In this document: piece after piece, positions 1 to 4,912 of the stretch
Layout: every line of letters begins with the position of its first letter
How positions within the stretch are numbered: the first letter of the stretch is position 1
NCBI GenBank assembly: GCA_041743835.1
Contig: JBGTLW010000233.1
Coordinates: 1 to 8,057, forward strand
Direction: 5' to 3'
Length of the DNA: 8,057 bases
Source of the DNA: JBGTLW01 sp041743835
GTDB lineage: Bacteria; Planctomycetota; Phycisphaerae; Phycisphaerales; Phycisphaeraceae
Position numbers and translations under genes: made by a program
The notes under the pieces: generated by a model
The model's input: only the letters and a program-made list of their open reading frames with translations
Told to the model about the DNA's origin: nothing
The model's database searches: none

Positions 1-203
1 AGCTCGCGGGCGCGGCGGCGAATACTCTCCCGGCTCTTGCCTGGGACGCCGGCCAGCCGGCCAAGCCTGAAGTCGTTGATCAGCCGGGGAAGCTCGCCGG
101 TACGCCTGCGGCGGGCGCGGGTCAGCGCATCGATCGCCAAACGGCGGTGATCGTCCGTGATCCATGGGAAGTGTGTTGTGCCGTTGCGTCCTTGCTCGGG
201 CAT
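1..203 (-). CDS. Hypothetical protein, C-terminus beyond the left edge (partial)
   Basis: An open frame of 67 codons starts at ATG 203 and runs off the left edge, so only the N-terminus is visible. The start is supported by AAGGA at 212-216, 8 bases upstream, which overlaps the TAA stop of the preceding gene; the gap between the genes is 11 bases. The protein begins MPEQGRNGTTHFPWITDDHR and is rich in arginine. Its last visible part (LAGVPGKSRESIRRRARE) could be the recognition end of a helix-turn-helix, which would suit a phage regulator. I see no match to the Mor family, which occupies a comparable place downstream of gemA in Mu. Function unknown; the coding call is fairly safe because of the ribosome site and operon position. 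Confidence 0.6.
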   Translation of the reverse strand, partial: MPEQGRNGTTHFPWITDDHRRLAIDALTRARRRRTGELPRLINDFRLGRLAGVPGKSRESIRRRARE

Positions 204-214
204 GATCTTGGTCC

Positions 215-487
215 TTAGTCGTCGGGTATTTCGGCGGTCACTGGCTCGTAGCGGATGAGCTGGCGCGGGGCGACGACGGCCTCCTGGTGGGAGCGCGTCA
301 TCATGACGCGGAACTTGCCGGTCCATGCGCCGCTGCGGCCGTCGGCGTGTGGACCGATGTAGGTGCAGCGCTTGCCATGGAGCGCGCCACCCTGGATGCG
401 GAGATCGTCGCCGGGGCGCACCGCGCCGCAGCCGGCGACGAGTCCGCCCTGGATGAGCTGGTCGGGGAGTTCGAGCGTGGGCGTCAT
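215..487 (-). CDS. Hypothetical 90-aa protein, possible SH3/KOW-like barrel
   Basis: I place the start at ATG 487 because GGGAGG at 493-498 lies 5 bases upstream and because the start overlaps the stop of the previous gene (484-486) by four bases. A longer frame back to 544 would run into that gene with no better ribosome site. Residues 24-80 alternate short hydrophobic strands and glycine turns: GDDLRIQGG, HGKRCTYIG, GKFRVMM, then AVVAPRQLIRY. This resembles small SH3-like or KOW-type barrels that begin with a 'GD.v.i..G...G' pattern. The fold is my inference and I do not recognise a named family. The C-terminus is acidic (EIPDD). The gene is probably co-translated with the 91-aa gene before it. 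Confidence 0.68.
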   Translation of the reverse strand: MTPTLELPDQLIQGGLVAGCGAVRPGDDLRIQGGALHGKRCTYIGPHADGRSGAWTGKFRVMMTRSHQEAVVAPRQLIRYEPVTAEIPDD

Positions 488-759
488 AGCGGCCTCCCTT
501 GCTCGGCCCGGATGCCGCCAAGCATGCCGGCGGAGAAATTGCACGCGGCCGCGATCAGCAGCATGTCCTCGGTACAGATCCGCAGGTCCACCGCCACGCC
601 TGCGGTGTCGCCCGCGCGTTTGACGCCATCGGCCATGAAGCTGGCGATCAGGGAAAGCCGCTGGGTCGAGACATGGGGATCGCTCATCATCTCATCGAGC
701 CTGGTGACGTTCGCGCGGGCGTGCTCGATCGACTTGGCTTGTAGCTGGGCTGCGGTCAT
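484..759 (-). CDS. Hypothetical 91-aa helical protein
   Basis: Starts at ATG 759, overlapping the TGA of the TSCPD-like gene by four bases, with GGAGG at 767-771 seven bases upstream. The protein begins MTAAQLQAKSIEHARANVTR and is mostly alpha-helical by composition. It has a charged N-terminal helix (residues 1-25), then a segment 30-50 (STQRLSLIASFMADGVKRAG), then an alanine-rich hydrophobic helix at about 62-83 with two cysteines (C62, C73). The hydrophobic stretch is interrupted by charged residues, so I do not call a membrane segment. No family recognised. Its stop overlaps the start of the next gene by four bases, so the three genes from 1097 to 215 form a translationally coupled set. 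Confidence 0.68.
   Translation of the reverse strand: MTAAQLQAKSIEHARANVTRLDEMMSDPHVSTQRLSLIASFMADGVKRAGDTAGVAVDLRICTEDMLLIAAACNFSAGMLGGIRAEQGRPL
493..498 (-). promoter_or_regulatory. Ribosome binding site of the 90-aa gene
   Basis: GGGAGG on the minus strand, 5 bases before ATG 487. It decides the start against a longer in-frame reading from 544. Confidence 0.7.
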
Positions 760-1097
760 TGGTCTGCCTCCATGCGCGCGTCGATGTACCTGGCGATGTA
801 GTCGCAGATGGACTGGGCCTCTGCGATGTCGGGGTTGGTGGTCTGGCCGCGCGGCTCGAACGCCAGGCCGCGGAACCGATCGGCGATGTCGCGTGCGCTC
901 GCGCCCTGGTCCAGCGCGAGGTTGACGACGCGGCACAGCGCGGTGATGAGGCCGGCCATGGTGCTGCCCCACTTGGCGACCTTGACATCGAGGAGCGCGA
1001 GCCGGCCGTCGTCATCGACGGCGAGCGTCAGATAGCACTCGGTCTGGTGGACCGAGAACTTGTGTGTCACTGATTGGAGCGTGGCTGTGTCTGGCAT
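756..1097 (-). CDS. Stand-alone TSCPD-like domain protein (resembles NrdJ C-terminus)
   Basis: A 113-aa protein that closely follows the C-terminal domain of adenosylcobalamin-dependent (class II) ribonucleotide reductases, the TSCPD domain. Visible hallmarks are CYLTLAVDDDGR (21-32), a VAKWGSTMAGLITAL segment (40-54), a helix LALDQGASARDIADRF (60-75), then FEPRGQTTNPDIAEAQ (80-95) leading to SICDYIARYI (96-105). The last two blocks are the most telling. The radical-generating barrel and the cysteine-rich tail of the full enzyme are absent, so it cannot be a reductase alone. Phages of several kinds carry such isolated domains; a role in modulating host nucleotide reduction is inference. The start at ATG 1097 has GGAAGG at 1103-1108 five bases upstream, abutting a hairpin. 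The stop overlaps the next start (759). Confidence 0.78.
   Translation of the reverse strand: MPDTATLQSVTHKFSVHQTECYLTLAVDDDGRLALLDVKVAKWGSTMAGLITALCRVVNLALDQGASARDIADRFRGLAFEPRGQTTNPDIAEAQSICDYIARYIDARMEADQ
767..771 (-). promoter_or_regulatory. Ribosome binding site of the 91-aa gene
   Basis: GGAGG on the minus strand, 7 bases before ATG 759, inside the 3' end of the TSCPD-like gene. It fixes the start; a longer frame back to 972 would be wholly inside the upstream gene. Confidence 0.72.
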
Positions 1098-1106
1098 CCT
1101 TGCCTT

Positions 1107-1126
1107 CCCCCGGAAGTGGCCGGGGG
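1107..1126 (-). promoter_or_regulatory. Perfect GC hairpin next to the TSCPD gene ribosome site
   Basis: Bases 1107-1113 (CCCCCGG) pair perfectly with 1120-1126 (CCGGGGG), leaving a 6-base loop. On the transcribed RNA the 3' arm ends inside the GGAAGG ribosome site (1103-1108) of the gene starting at 1097. It lies in the 69-base gap after the DUF5662 gene. No run of U follows, so it is not a typical intrinsic terminator. Control of translation, RNA processing or protein binding are all possible. Confidence 0.5.
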
Positions 1127-1166
1127 TCCGTGGGGTTTACATAAGCGGGGGTTATGGGGTGGGCCG

Positions 1167-1643
1167 TTAATTTTTGAGCCAGCCCAAATACAGCGCGGTT
1201 TGCCACAAGAGGTTGACCATCTCATCTCCGTAGCCGAACCGCTCGGCGTTCATCTCGATCGATCGCTTGAGGTCGCCGTCGGCGTGGCGCTCGGTTGCCG
1301 CTTTCCAGTCCGCCAGCATCTCGATCAGGTCGATTAGGTTCATGTCGGCGACGCCGTTCTCGTGGCATTCGGGGTGGTGCCGATTGCCCTTTTGGTGCCG
1401 GTCAATGGCGGGCCGAATGCGGTTTAGTGCGGCCTTATACTCATCCGACCCGTAGGTGAGCGAACGCAGGCCCGGCGTCTCTTGAGCGAACGATTCAAAC
1501 TCCTCGGGGTCAAACTTGCTCCGGTCATGCACGACGGCGCGGCGATTCAGGTCTTCGGTGCATTGCAGCATCAGCGTCCCGACGCGCAGGGTGTGGTCGA
1601 TCGTCTGTCTCATCACATCGTCGCGGGTCATTGGCTCACTCAT
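1167..1643 (-). CDS. DUF5662 family protein
   Basis: A 158-aa protein matching the DUF5662 pattern seen in many phage and bacterial genomes. Visible conserved elements are an early helix with H17 (IDHTLRVG), VVHDRSKFDPEEFESF (37-52) with H39 and D40, YGSDEYKAALNRI (64-76), then H83 and NRHHPECHENG (87-97), and MNLIDLIEMLADWKAATERH (101-120). The spaced His/Asp set (H39-D40, H83, H89-H90, D112) suggests a metal-binding helical fold like HD-type hydrolases. That mechanism is inference; the family has no assigned activity that I know of. The start at ATG 1643 has GGAAGGA at 1651-1657, seven bases upstream. It follows the 84-aa gene after a 50-base gap holding a small hairpin and a TTCCGGGG motif. 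Confidence 0.82.
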   Translation of the reverse strand: MSEPMTRDDVMRQTIDHTLRVGTLMLQCTEDLNRRAVVHDRSKFDPEEFESFAQETPGLRSLTYGSDEYKAALNRIRPAIDRHQKGNRHHPECHENGVADMNLIDLIEMLADWKAATERHADGDLKRSIEMNAERFGYGDEMVNLLWQTALYLGWLKN

Positions 1644-1657
1644 GGCCTTTTCCTTCC

Positions 1658-1670
1658 GCCGCTTCGCGGC
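1658..1670 (-). promoter_or_regulatory. Short GC hairpin upstream of the DUF5662 gene
   Basis: GCCGC and GCGGC arms (1658-1662 and 1666-1670) enclose a 3-base loop. On the RNA it ends at the edge of the GGAAGGA ribosome site (1651-1657). A five-pair stem may arise by chance in GC-rich DNA, so the call is modest. Confidence 0.3.
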
Positions 1671-1676
1671 ATTTGT

Positions 1677-1696
1677 GTTCCGGGGGTGGGGTTTCA
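1677..1696 (-). repeat. Intergenic TTCCGGGG motif, copy 1
   Basis: The minus strand reads TGAAACCCCACCCCCGGAAC here: the stop codon of the 84-aa gene, then a C-rich element. Almost the same element follows the stop of the 75-aa gene (3422-3440), and related copies lie at 4921-4943 and 1108-1140. The octamer TTCCGGGG or its complement appears nowhere inside the coding regions on my reading. Repressor site, rho-loading C-rich RNA, or another repeated signal are candidates. Confidence 0.45.
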
Positions 1697-1948
1697 GTTC
1701 TTCTTCCGGCGCTGGCTCTCGCGCTGGTTAGCGACGGCCAGCTTTTCGATCCCTGCCTGCAGCTTGTGTGCCTGGTCGCGCAGCTTCGCGGCCATCTTCC
1801 GCAGCCGCTCGGGCCGGGTCTGTAGTATCGCGCTGACGTGCAGCGACTCGGCCACGCCCCGCACTCTGTCCCTGTTGATCCGGCACGCCTCATTGAGCGA
1901 GCCTTCCGGCGTGGACCAGGGATCGGTGTTGTGTGGGGTCTCACTCAT
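1694..1948 (-). CDS. Hypothetical 84-aa helical basic protein
   Basis: Starts at ATG 1948, four bases inside the stop of the preceding 57-aa gene (ATGA overlap). A longer in-frame reading from 2152 is rejected because it would cover that gene. The protein begins MSETPHNTDPWSTPEGSLNE. From about residue 43 to the end it is one long charged helix (RPERLRKMAAKLRDQAHKLQ and onward), with leucines or other hydrophobics at heptad-like spacing. It finishes in a very basic tail, RRKKN. A short coiled coil or nucleic-acid-binding tail is plausible. No family recognised. It is translationally coupled to the gene before it. Confidence 0.62.
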   Translation of the reverse strand: MSETPHNTDPWSTPEGSLNEACRINRDRVRGVAESLHVSAILQTRPERLRKMAAKLRDQAHKLQAGIEKLAVANQRESQRRKKN

Positions 1949-2118
1949 CGCGATTTCGACTTCAGTTTCTTCCAACGCTTGGCGGCGGGTTTCGATCCAC
2001 CCGAACTCAAGGCGAGCATCGCGTACATCGCGGCCCGAGTATTCTCTAGCCCAAGATGGCTGCGCGGGTCGGGTTGGAGCTTGCCCAGGCCGTTGGATTT
2101 CAAGTTGCTTCTGCTCAT
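1945..2118 (-). CDS. Hypothetical 57-aa basic protein
   Basis: A small open frame from ATG 2118 to TGA 1945-1947 that fills the space between the 126-aa and 84-aa genes. It begins MSRSNLKSNGLGKLQPDPRS. A middle helix follows (NTRAAMYAMLALSSGG, 26-41), and the end is lysine-rich (KRWKKLKSKSR). Its stop overlaps the next start by four bases, which is the pattern used across this operon and the main reason to accept it. The ribosome site is weak (a GAAG about 11 bases ahead of a pyrimidine-rich spacer). The basic tail suggests nucleic-acid binding; function is unknown. A competing frame through the same bases reads as an extension of the 84-aa gene and has no convincing start of its own. Confidence 0.55.
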   Translation of the reverse strand: MSRSNLKSNGLGKLQPDPRSHLGLENTRAAMYAMLALSSGGSKPAAKRWKKLKSKSR

Positions 2119-2151
2119 GTGAGGGCCTACTTCGCGGGCATTGCAGCCGCA

Positions 2152-2532
2152 TTACTCAAGGTCGCGTTCGTCGTCGTTCTCATCGAATATTGGACGGCCG
2201 CTTGCGGCGCGGGCTGCCATCGCGGCGATCTTGGGTTTCGTGCCGGGGAGCGCATGCGTGGGTTTGTCGGGCTGCGCATCCTCACCGTAGTGATGGTTCG
2301 TCTGGACGAAGGTCGCGCCCTTGAGCTGAGCGCCACCGAGGACTTGGTCAAACACAAACTTCAACGCGTTGGGGTCGCCTTCCTTGGCCTTCTCCACCTG
2401 CTTCTGCACGATGGCCTTGATGTCCGCGTCTGTGATCGCATCCATCGCGGCGCGGCGCATCTTGTCGATCCAGGGTGGAACGCCGAAAGGTGCGAGTGCT
2501 TTGTCTTGTCCGTTGCCAGTGCTACGCGGCAT
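2152..2532 (-). CDS. Hypothetical 126-aa phage protein, helical N-terminal half
   Basis: The start at ATG 2532 is clear: AGAGGAG at 2540-2546 lies seven bases upstream, and the start overlaps the stop of the multi-HTH gene by 11 bases. Residues 20-70 form two or three helices with the pattern AITDADIKAIVQKQVEKAKE (32-51), then GDPNALKFVFDQVLGGAQ (52-69). This 'itp.di..iv..l...A..GD..A..~v.d.vLG' style occurs in many uncharacterised phage proteins, sometimes near packaging genes. The second half is low in predicted structure and ends very acidic (FDENDDERDLE), which may be a protein-interaction or DNA-mimic tail. I do not assign a function. Confidence 0.72.
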   Translation of the reverse strand: MPRSTGNGQDKALAPFGVPPWIDKMRRAAMDAITDADIKAIVQKQVEKAKEGDPNALKFVFDQVLGGAQLKGATFVQTNHHYGEDAQPDKPTHALPGTKPKIAAMAARAASGRPIFDENDDERDLE

Positions 2533-3409
2533 GATGAGACTCCTCTTGTGTGTGGTAGACGCCGCGCTCGATCCAGAGCGGGAGCGTGTAGAGTTGTGTG
2601 CTGTGGCCCTTGCCCTTACCCTTGCGGACGCGACCCAGCGACACCACCAGGCCCCGCGCCATCAGGTGTGCCAGATAGCTGCCTTCGGGGTCATTGCTGA
2701 CCAGCGATTTGCGAGAGCCCTTCCAGGGCATGCCGATGGCATCCGCGATCTCTCGGCGGCTCATCGGGCCGTTGTCCCAGAGGGCGTTGAGGATCTGGAC
2801 GGCACGCGGCCGGAGGTCTTCGGGCCAGCCTGCCTCGCGGGCGCGCTCGCGGAACGTCTTGGCTCGCAACTGTGCGAGGTTGTCGAGGCCCGCTGCTTCG
2901 AGCTGCTCGCGCGTCTTGGCGGCCACGCGTTTGCGCCGCCAGTCCGAGAGTGCGTTGGACGGCAACCCGAGCCGCTGCCGCAGGTCACAGAGAGTGCGAC
3001 GATCCAGGCCCAGTTGCTCGCCGATGGTCGTGTCTGTCCAGCCCTTCGCGTGACCGTCGCGGATGATGCGCTCTGTCGCGGGGGTGAGCAAGGGTACTTG
3101 CCGCGTGCAGACGCCGAGCCGGTCAGCGACCTGGTACACGGAACTGACGGTGCGCCCGAGTTTGGCGGCGATGTCCGCTGCGGGCATCGAGCCGTAGAGT
3201 TTGCGGACGACGTCCACCTCCTCTGCGCTGTACAAACGCTTGCGGTCAACAAACCCTTTGCGCAGGGCCGTAGATTTCACGGCATGCAGTGAACGCCCCA
3301 GCTTCTGTGCGATCTGGCGATAGGTCATCTTCCCCGCGTTTGCCGCCAGGAAGGCGATCTCATCTGCGGACCAGCGGCCGGCTCGGGTTGGTGATGACTT
3401 GCGTGACAT
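2522..3409 (-). CDS. Multi-HTH DNA-binding protein (three tandem GcrA/SANT-like units plus winged helix)
   Basis: A 295-aa protein with at least four DNA-binding-like units. Unit 1 (12-51) begins RWSADEIAFLAANAGKMTYR and continues IAQKLGRSLHAVKSTALRKG. Unit 2 (60-99) has the same layout: YSAEEVDVVRKLYGSMPAAD, IAAKLGRTVSSVYQVADRLG. Unit 3 (108-149) is more diverged (LTPATERIIRDG, IGEQLGLDRRTLCDLRQRLG). The C-terminus (200-277) reads as a winged helix: AVQILNALWDNGPMSRREIA, then a glycine/lysine wing (RKGKGKGHSTQLYTL). Units 1 and 2 resemble the N-terminus of GcrA and SANT/Myb-type domains. It is likely a sequence-specific regulator, perhaps of later phage genes. I prefer ATG 3409, with GGAAG about 12 bases upstream; a TTG at 3466 would add 19 residues and overlap the upstream gene. 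The last 11 bases overlap the next gene. Confidence 0.8.
   Translation of the reverse strand: MSRKSSPTRAGRWSADEIAFLAANAGKMTYRQIAQKLGRSLHAVKSTALRKGFVDRKRLYSAEEVDVVRKLYGSMPAADIAAKLGRTVSSVYQVADRLGVCTRQVPLLTPATERIIRDGHAKGWTDTTIGEQLGLDRRTLCDLRQRLGLPSNALSDWRRKRVAAKTREQLEAAGLDNLAQLRAKTFRERAREAGWPEDLRPRAVQILNALWDNGPMSRREIADAIGMPWKGSRKSLVSNDPEGSYLAHLMARGLVVSLGRVRKGKGKGHSTQLYTLPLWIERGVYHTQEESHHAA
2540..2546 (-). promoter_or_regulatory. Ribosome binding site of the 126-aa gene
   Basis: AGAGGAG on the minus strand, 7 bases before ATG 2532 and inside the 3' end of the multi-HTH gene. It is one of the strongest ribosome sites in the window. Confidence 0.7.
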
Positions 3410-3421
3410 CCGTGTCAGTAG

Positions 3422-3440
3422 CTTCCGGGGGGTGGGGTCA
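3422..3440 (-). repeat. Intergenic TTCCGGGG motif, copy 2
   Basis: The minus strand reads TGACCCCACCCCCCGGAAG, starting with the stop codon of the 75-aa gene. It differs from the 1677-1696 copy mainly by lacking three As and having one more C. It sits in the 28-base gap before ATG 3409, and its GGAAG end is the only ribosome-site-like sequence for that start. This is an alternative, simpler reason for part of the motif. Confidence 0.45.
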
Positions 3441-3665
3441 TGTGTTTGCGATGGTTGGGTCGCCAAGCAGCACTGCCTGGGCTGGGTGTCCGTAGTAGTC
3501 GAGCGTGCTGATCACGCAGTCGCACATCGCGGGTGTCGCGCGCATGGCCAGGTTGGGGTCGGCCGTGGGCGTGATCACTGCGCCGTAGACAGAGTCCTGC
3601 AGCTCGCGCAGGTAGCGGCCGGCGAGCGACCCGCCGCTGAACTTGATCGAGCAGTTAACCTGCAT
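3438..3665 (-). CDS. Hypothetical 75-aa protein
   Basis: Starts at ATG 3665, 11 bases inside the end of the GemA-like gene, with GAGGGGG at 3672-3678 six bases upstream. It begins MQVNCSIKFSGGSLAGRYLR. The N-terminal third looks like a beta strand followed by a helix (YLRELQDSVYGAVI), then a proline-containing loop (TPTADPNLAMRATPAMCDCV). The rest (ISTLDYYGHPAQAVLLGDPT) could be another helix and strand. Three cysteines are present (C5, C48, C50), too few and too loosely spaced for a clear zinc site. No family recognised. The coupling and the ribosome site support expression as part of the early operon. Confidence 0.66.
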   Translation of the reverse strand: MQVNCSIKFSGGSLAGRYLRELQDSVYGAVITPTADPNLAMRATPAMCDCVISTLDYYGHPAQAVLLGDPTIANT

Positions 3666-4164
3666 GGCTCACCCCCTCGTCCTGCCACTGGATGCCGTGG
3701 CGCCGGCCGATCGCCCGCAACGCGTCGATCACTTTGCTCGCCTGGCTGCGCGTCAACTGGTTGAGCTGGTTGCACTGGCCCGCGGTCGCGCGATCGATCA
3801 CGGCGTCAAGCACGGGCTGGCCCTGCTCGTCCGCGTGCAGATGCCCGGTAAGCAGGAGCGAGTTGGCCATGCGCTTGATCTTGTGTGCCTGCCGGGCGAT
3901 CTCCCTGCGCGACTTCGCGTCGCACTTTCCGGGCGTGACGCGCCCGCCGGGGCCGGGCAACGCGCCGCCGGCCATGGACTCGACGGTGGCCATGTACTCC
4001 TCAAAGTCGTCGTTGGTGAGCTTGGGGCTGGTCGAGGTGATCCGCCCGCCGTGCACGGCCCGATTGCCGAACCGGCGCAGGATCATCGCGCGCTGCTCAT
4101 CATTGAGCCCCGCGTCACGGGCGGCCTTGCCAGCGGTCATGCGTTGTGGTTTGGTCCAGGGCAT
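3655..4164 (-). CDS. GemA-like protein (Mu gp16 / DUF1018 family)
   Basis: A 169-aa protein whose C-terminal half follows the DUF1018 (GemA) pattern: QAHKIKRMANSLLLTGHLH (92-110), a spacer helix VLDAVIDRATAG (118-129), then LTRSQASKVIDALRAIGRR (137-155). The N-terminal part also fits, with LNDEQRAMILRRFGNRAVHG (20-39) followed by LTNDDFEEYMATVESM (49-64). A glycine/proline insertion (66-80) separates the halves. GemA in Mu is an early protein reported to affect host DNA topology and gene expression; position downstream of the A and B genes agrees. An in-frame TAG at 4187-4189 limits the start to ATG 4164 or later. No ribosome site is visible, since the upstream RNA is C-rich, so translation may depend on coupling from the DUF1643 gene 14 bases away. 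The match is by eye and moderately sure. Confidence 0.66.
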   Translation of the reverse strand: MPWTKPQRMTAGKAARDAGLNDEQRAMILRRFGNRAVHGGRITSTSPKLTNDDFEEYMATVESMAGGALPGPGGRVTPGKCDAKSRREIARQAHKIKRMANSLLLTGHLHADEQGQPVLDAVIDRATAGQCNQLNQLTRSQASKVIDALRAIGRRHGIQWQDEGVSHAG

Positions 4165-4172
4165 GGGGGGTG

Positions 4173-4206
4173 TAGGCGCTAGGCGCTAGGGGTTAGGTGT
4201 TGGGGT
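4173..4206. repeat. Degenerate 7-base tandem repeat, G-rich on the plus strand
   Basis: Successive heptads on the plus strand read TAGGCGC, TAGGCGC, TAGGGGT, TAGGTGT and TGGGGTA, preceded by six Gs at 4165-4170. The array spans the last codons of the DUF1643 gene and part of the 14-base gap before the GemA-like gene. It looks telomere-like, but four or five imperfect units are too few for a firm claim; it may be slippage at a gene junction. The G runs could allow a two-layer quadruplex. Confidence 0.5.
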
Positions 4207-4703
4207 ACATCGACGCCATATCTGACAAGCGGCTGATCGGCTCGGACATAGAGCGGGTGGCGGGGTTGGCCGTGAAAGGTAGTGCCCAAGCACCAAAGCG
4301 TTTCGTGCTTGAGCAGCTCCAGCACTTGCTGGTCCCGGCCACGCAGATTGCCGTGCGCGCCCCAGGCCGCGATCACCACATGGCCGCACGGCTGACTCAA
4401 GCACCAATCGCACTCAGGCCCGATCGGGTCATCCGCGACGAGAAGCTCGGATGGGTTCGTAGCCCGCCAAGCAAAGAGGTTCAGCACATCAAGTGAGCCG
4501 CATCCAAGGCGTTTGGCGAAGTTGATGCAGCGTCTGATCGTGGGGTCATCCTGCTCGTCGTCTGCCGTGCTGGGGTTGAGCATGATGAACGTGCAGCAGC
4601 GCGCGATGTCTTCATCCCACACCCTGGTCAGGCTGTACCGATAGCGCCCGCATTCGCTGATGTGGGCCTCTCTGTGCATTTCTTCGCCGAAGAGTGTGTT
4701 CAT
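4179..4703 (-). CDS. DUF1643 family protein
   Basis: A 174-aa protein with the full set of DUF1643 signatures: CGRYRYSLTRVWDED (18-32), FIMLNPSTAD (39-48), DDPTIRRC (52-59), LDVLNLFAWRAT (71-82), VIAAWGAHG (110-118) and GQPRHPLYV (145-153). The length fits the usual single-domain family. DUF1643 proteins are widespread in bacteria and phages and have no established activity that I can name; the conserved Asn, Asp, Trp and His residues suggest an enzyme. The start at ATG 4703 overlaps the stop of the 59-aa gene by four bases. A second ATG at 4679 has GAAGAA just before it and would also leave the domain complete. The family call is strong, the exact start less so. Confidence 0.88.
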   Translation of the reverse strand: MNTLFGEEMHREAHISECGRYRYSLTRVWDEDIARCCTFIMLNPSTADDEQDDPTIRRCINFAKRLGCGSLDVLNLFAWRATNPSELLVADDPIGPECDWCLSQPCGHVVIAAWGAHGNLRGRDQQVLELLKHETLWCLGTTFHGQPRHPLYVRADQPLVRYGVDVPQHLTPSA

Positions 4704-4879
4704 GACTTGGTGGGTTGCGTGTTGGCTTCGAGCTGCTCGACATCTTTGATCATGGACTCGAACTCGCTGTACATCAGGTGGATCATGCTCAGCTTGTTCC
4801 GGCGGGACTTGGCAACCTCATCGCGCATGCGCTGCGAGAGCGGTGGTGTGCTGCCGGGTTTGCTGCGGGGTGGGTGCAT
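4700..4879 (-). CDS. Hypothetical 59-aa protein
   Basis: A short open frame from ATG 4879 to TGA 4700-4702, between the MuB-like and DUF1643 genes. It begins MHPPRSKPGSTPPLSQRMRD and continues as one charged helix (residues 17-53: KSRRNKLSMIHLMYSEFESM, then IKDVEQLEANT). The proline-rich head and single amphipathic helix suggest a small binding protein, possibly dimeric. No family recognised. Its stop overlaps the DUF1643 start by four bases, which is the strongest evidence that it is translated. The ribosome site is weak (ACGGA about 5 bases upstream). By position it lies where Mu has small genes such as kil after B, but I see no similarity that would justify that name. Confidence 0.6.
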   Translation of the reverse strand: MHPPRSKPGSTPPLSQRMRDEVAKSRRNKLSMIHLMYSEFESMIKDVEQLEANTQPTKS

Positions 4880-4912
4880 GGTGTCCGTCTTGCGTGGGAA
4901 AGTTCAGCGGCC

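Noticed and set aside
1098..1166. Intrinsic terminator between the DUF5662 and TSCPD-like genes
   Set aside because: The hairpin is strong but followed by AAGGCAAGG and the start codon rather than a U run, so I call it a structure of unknown role.
1949..2152. N-terminal extension of the 84-aa protein to an ATG at 2152
   Set aside because: It would erase the coupled 57-aa gene and has poor composition; ATG 1948 with the ATGA overlap fits the operon pattern.
2369..3292. Open frame of 307 codons on the plus strand
   Set aside because: Antisense to the multi-HTH and 126-aa genes, both of which have repeated motifs or a strong ribosome site. The plus frame has no domain and no ribosome site in context.
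3410..3466. TTG start adding 19 residues to the multi-HTH protein
   Set aside because: No good ribosome site and a 29-base overlap with the 75-aa gene. The domain begins well after ATG 3409, though the TTG cannot be fully excluded.
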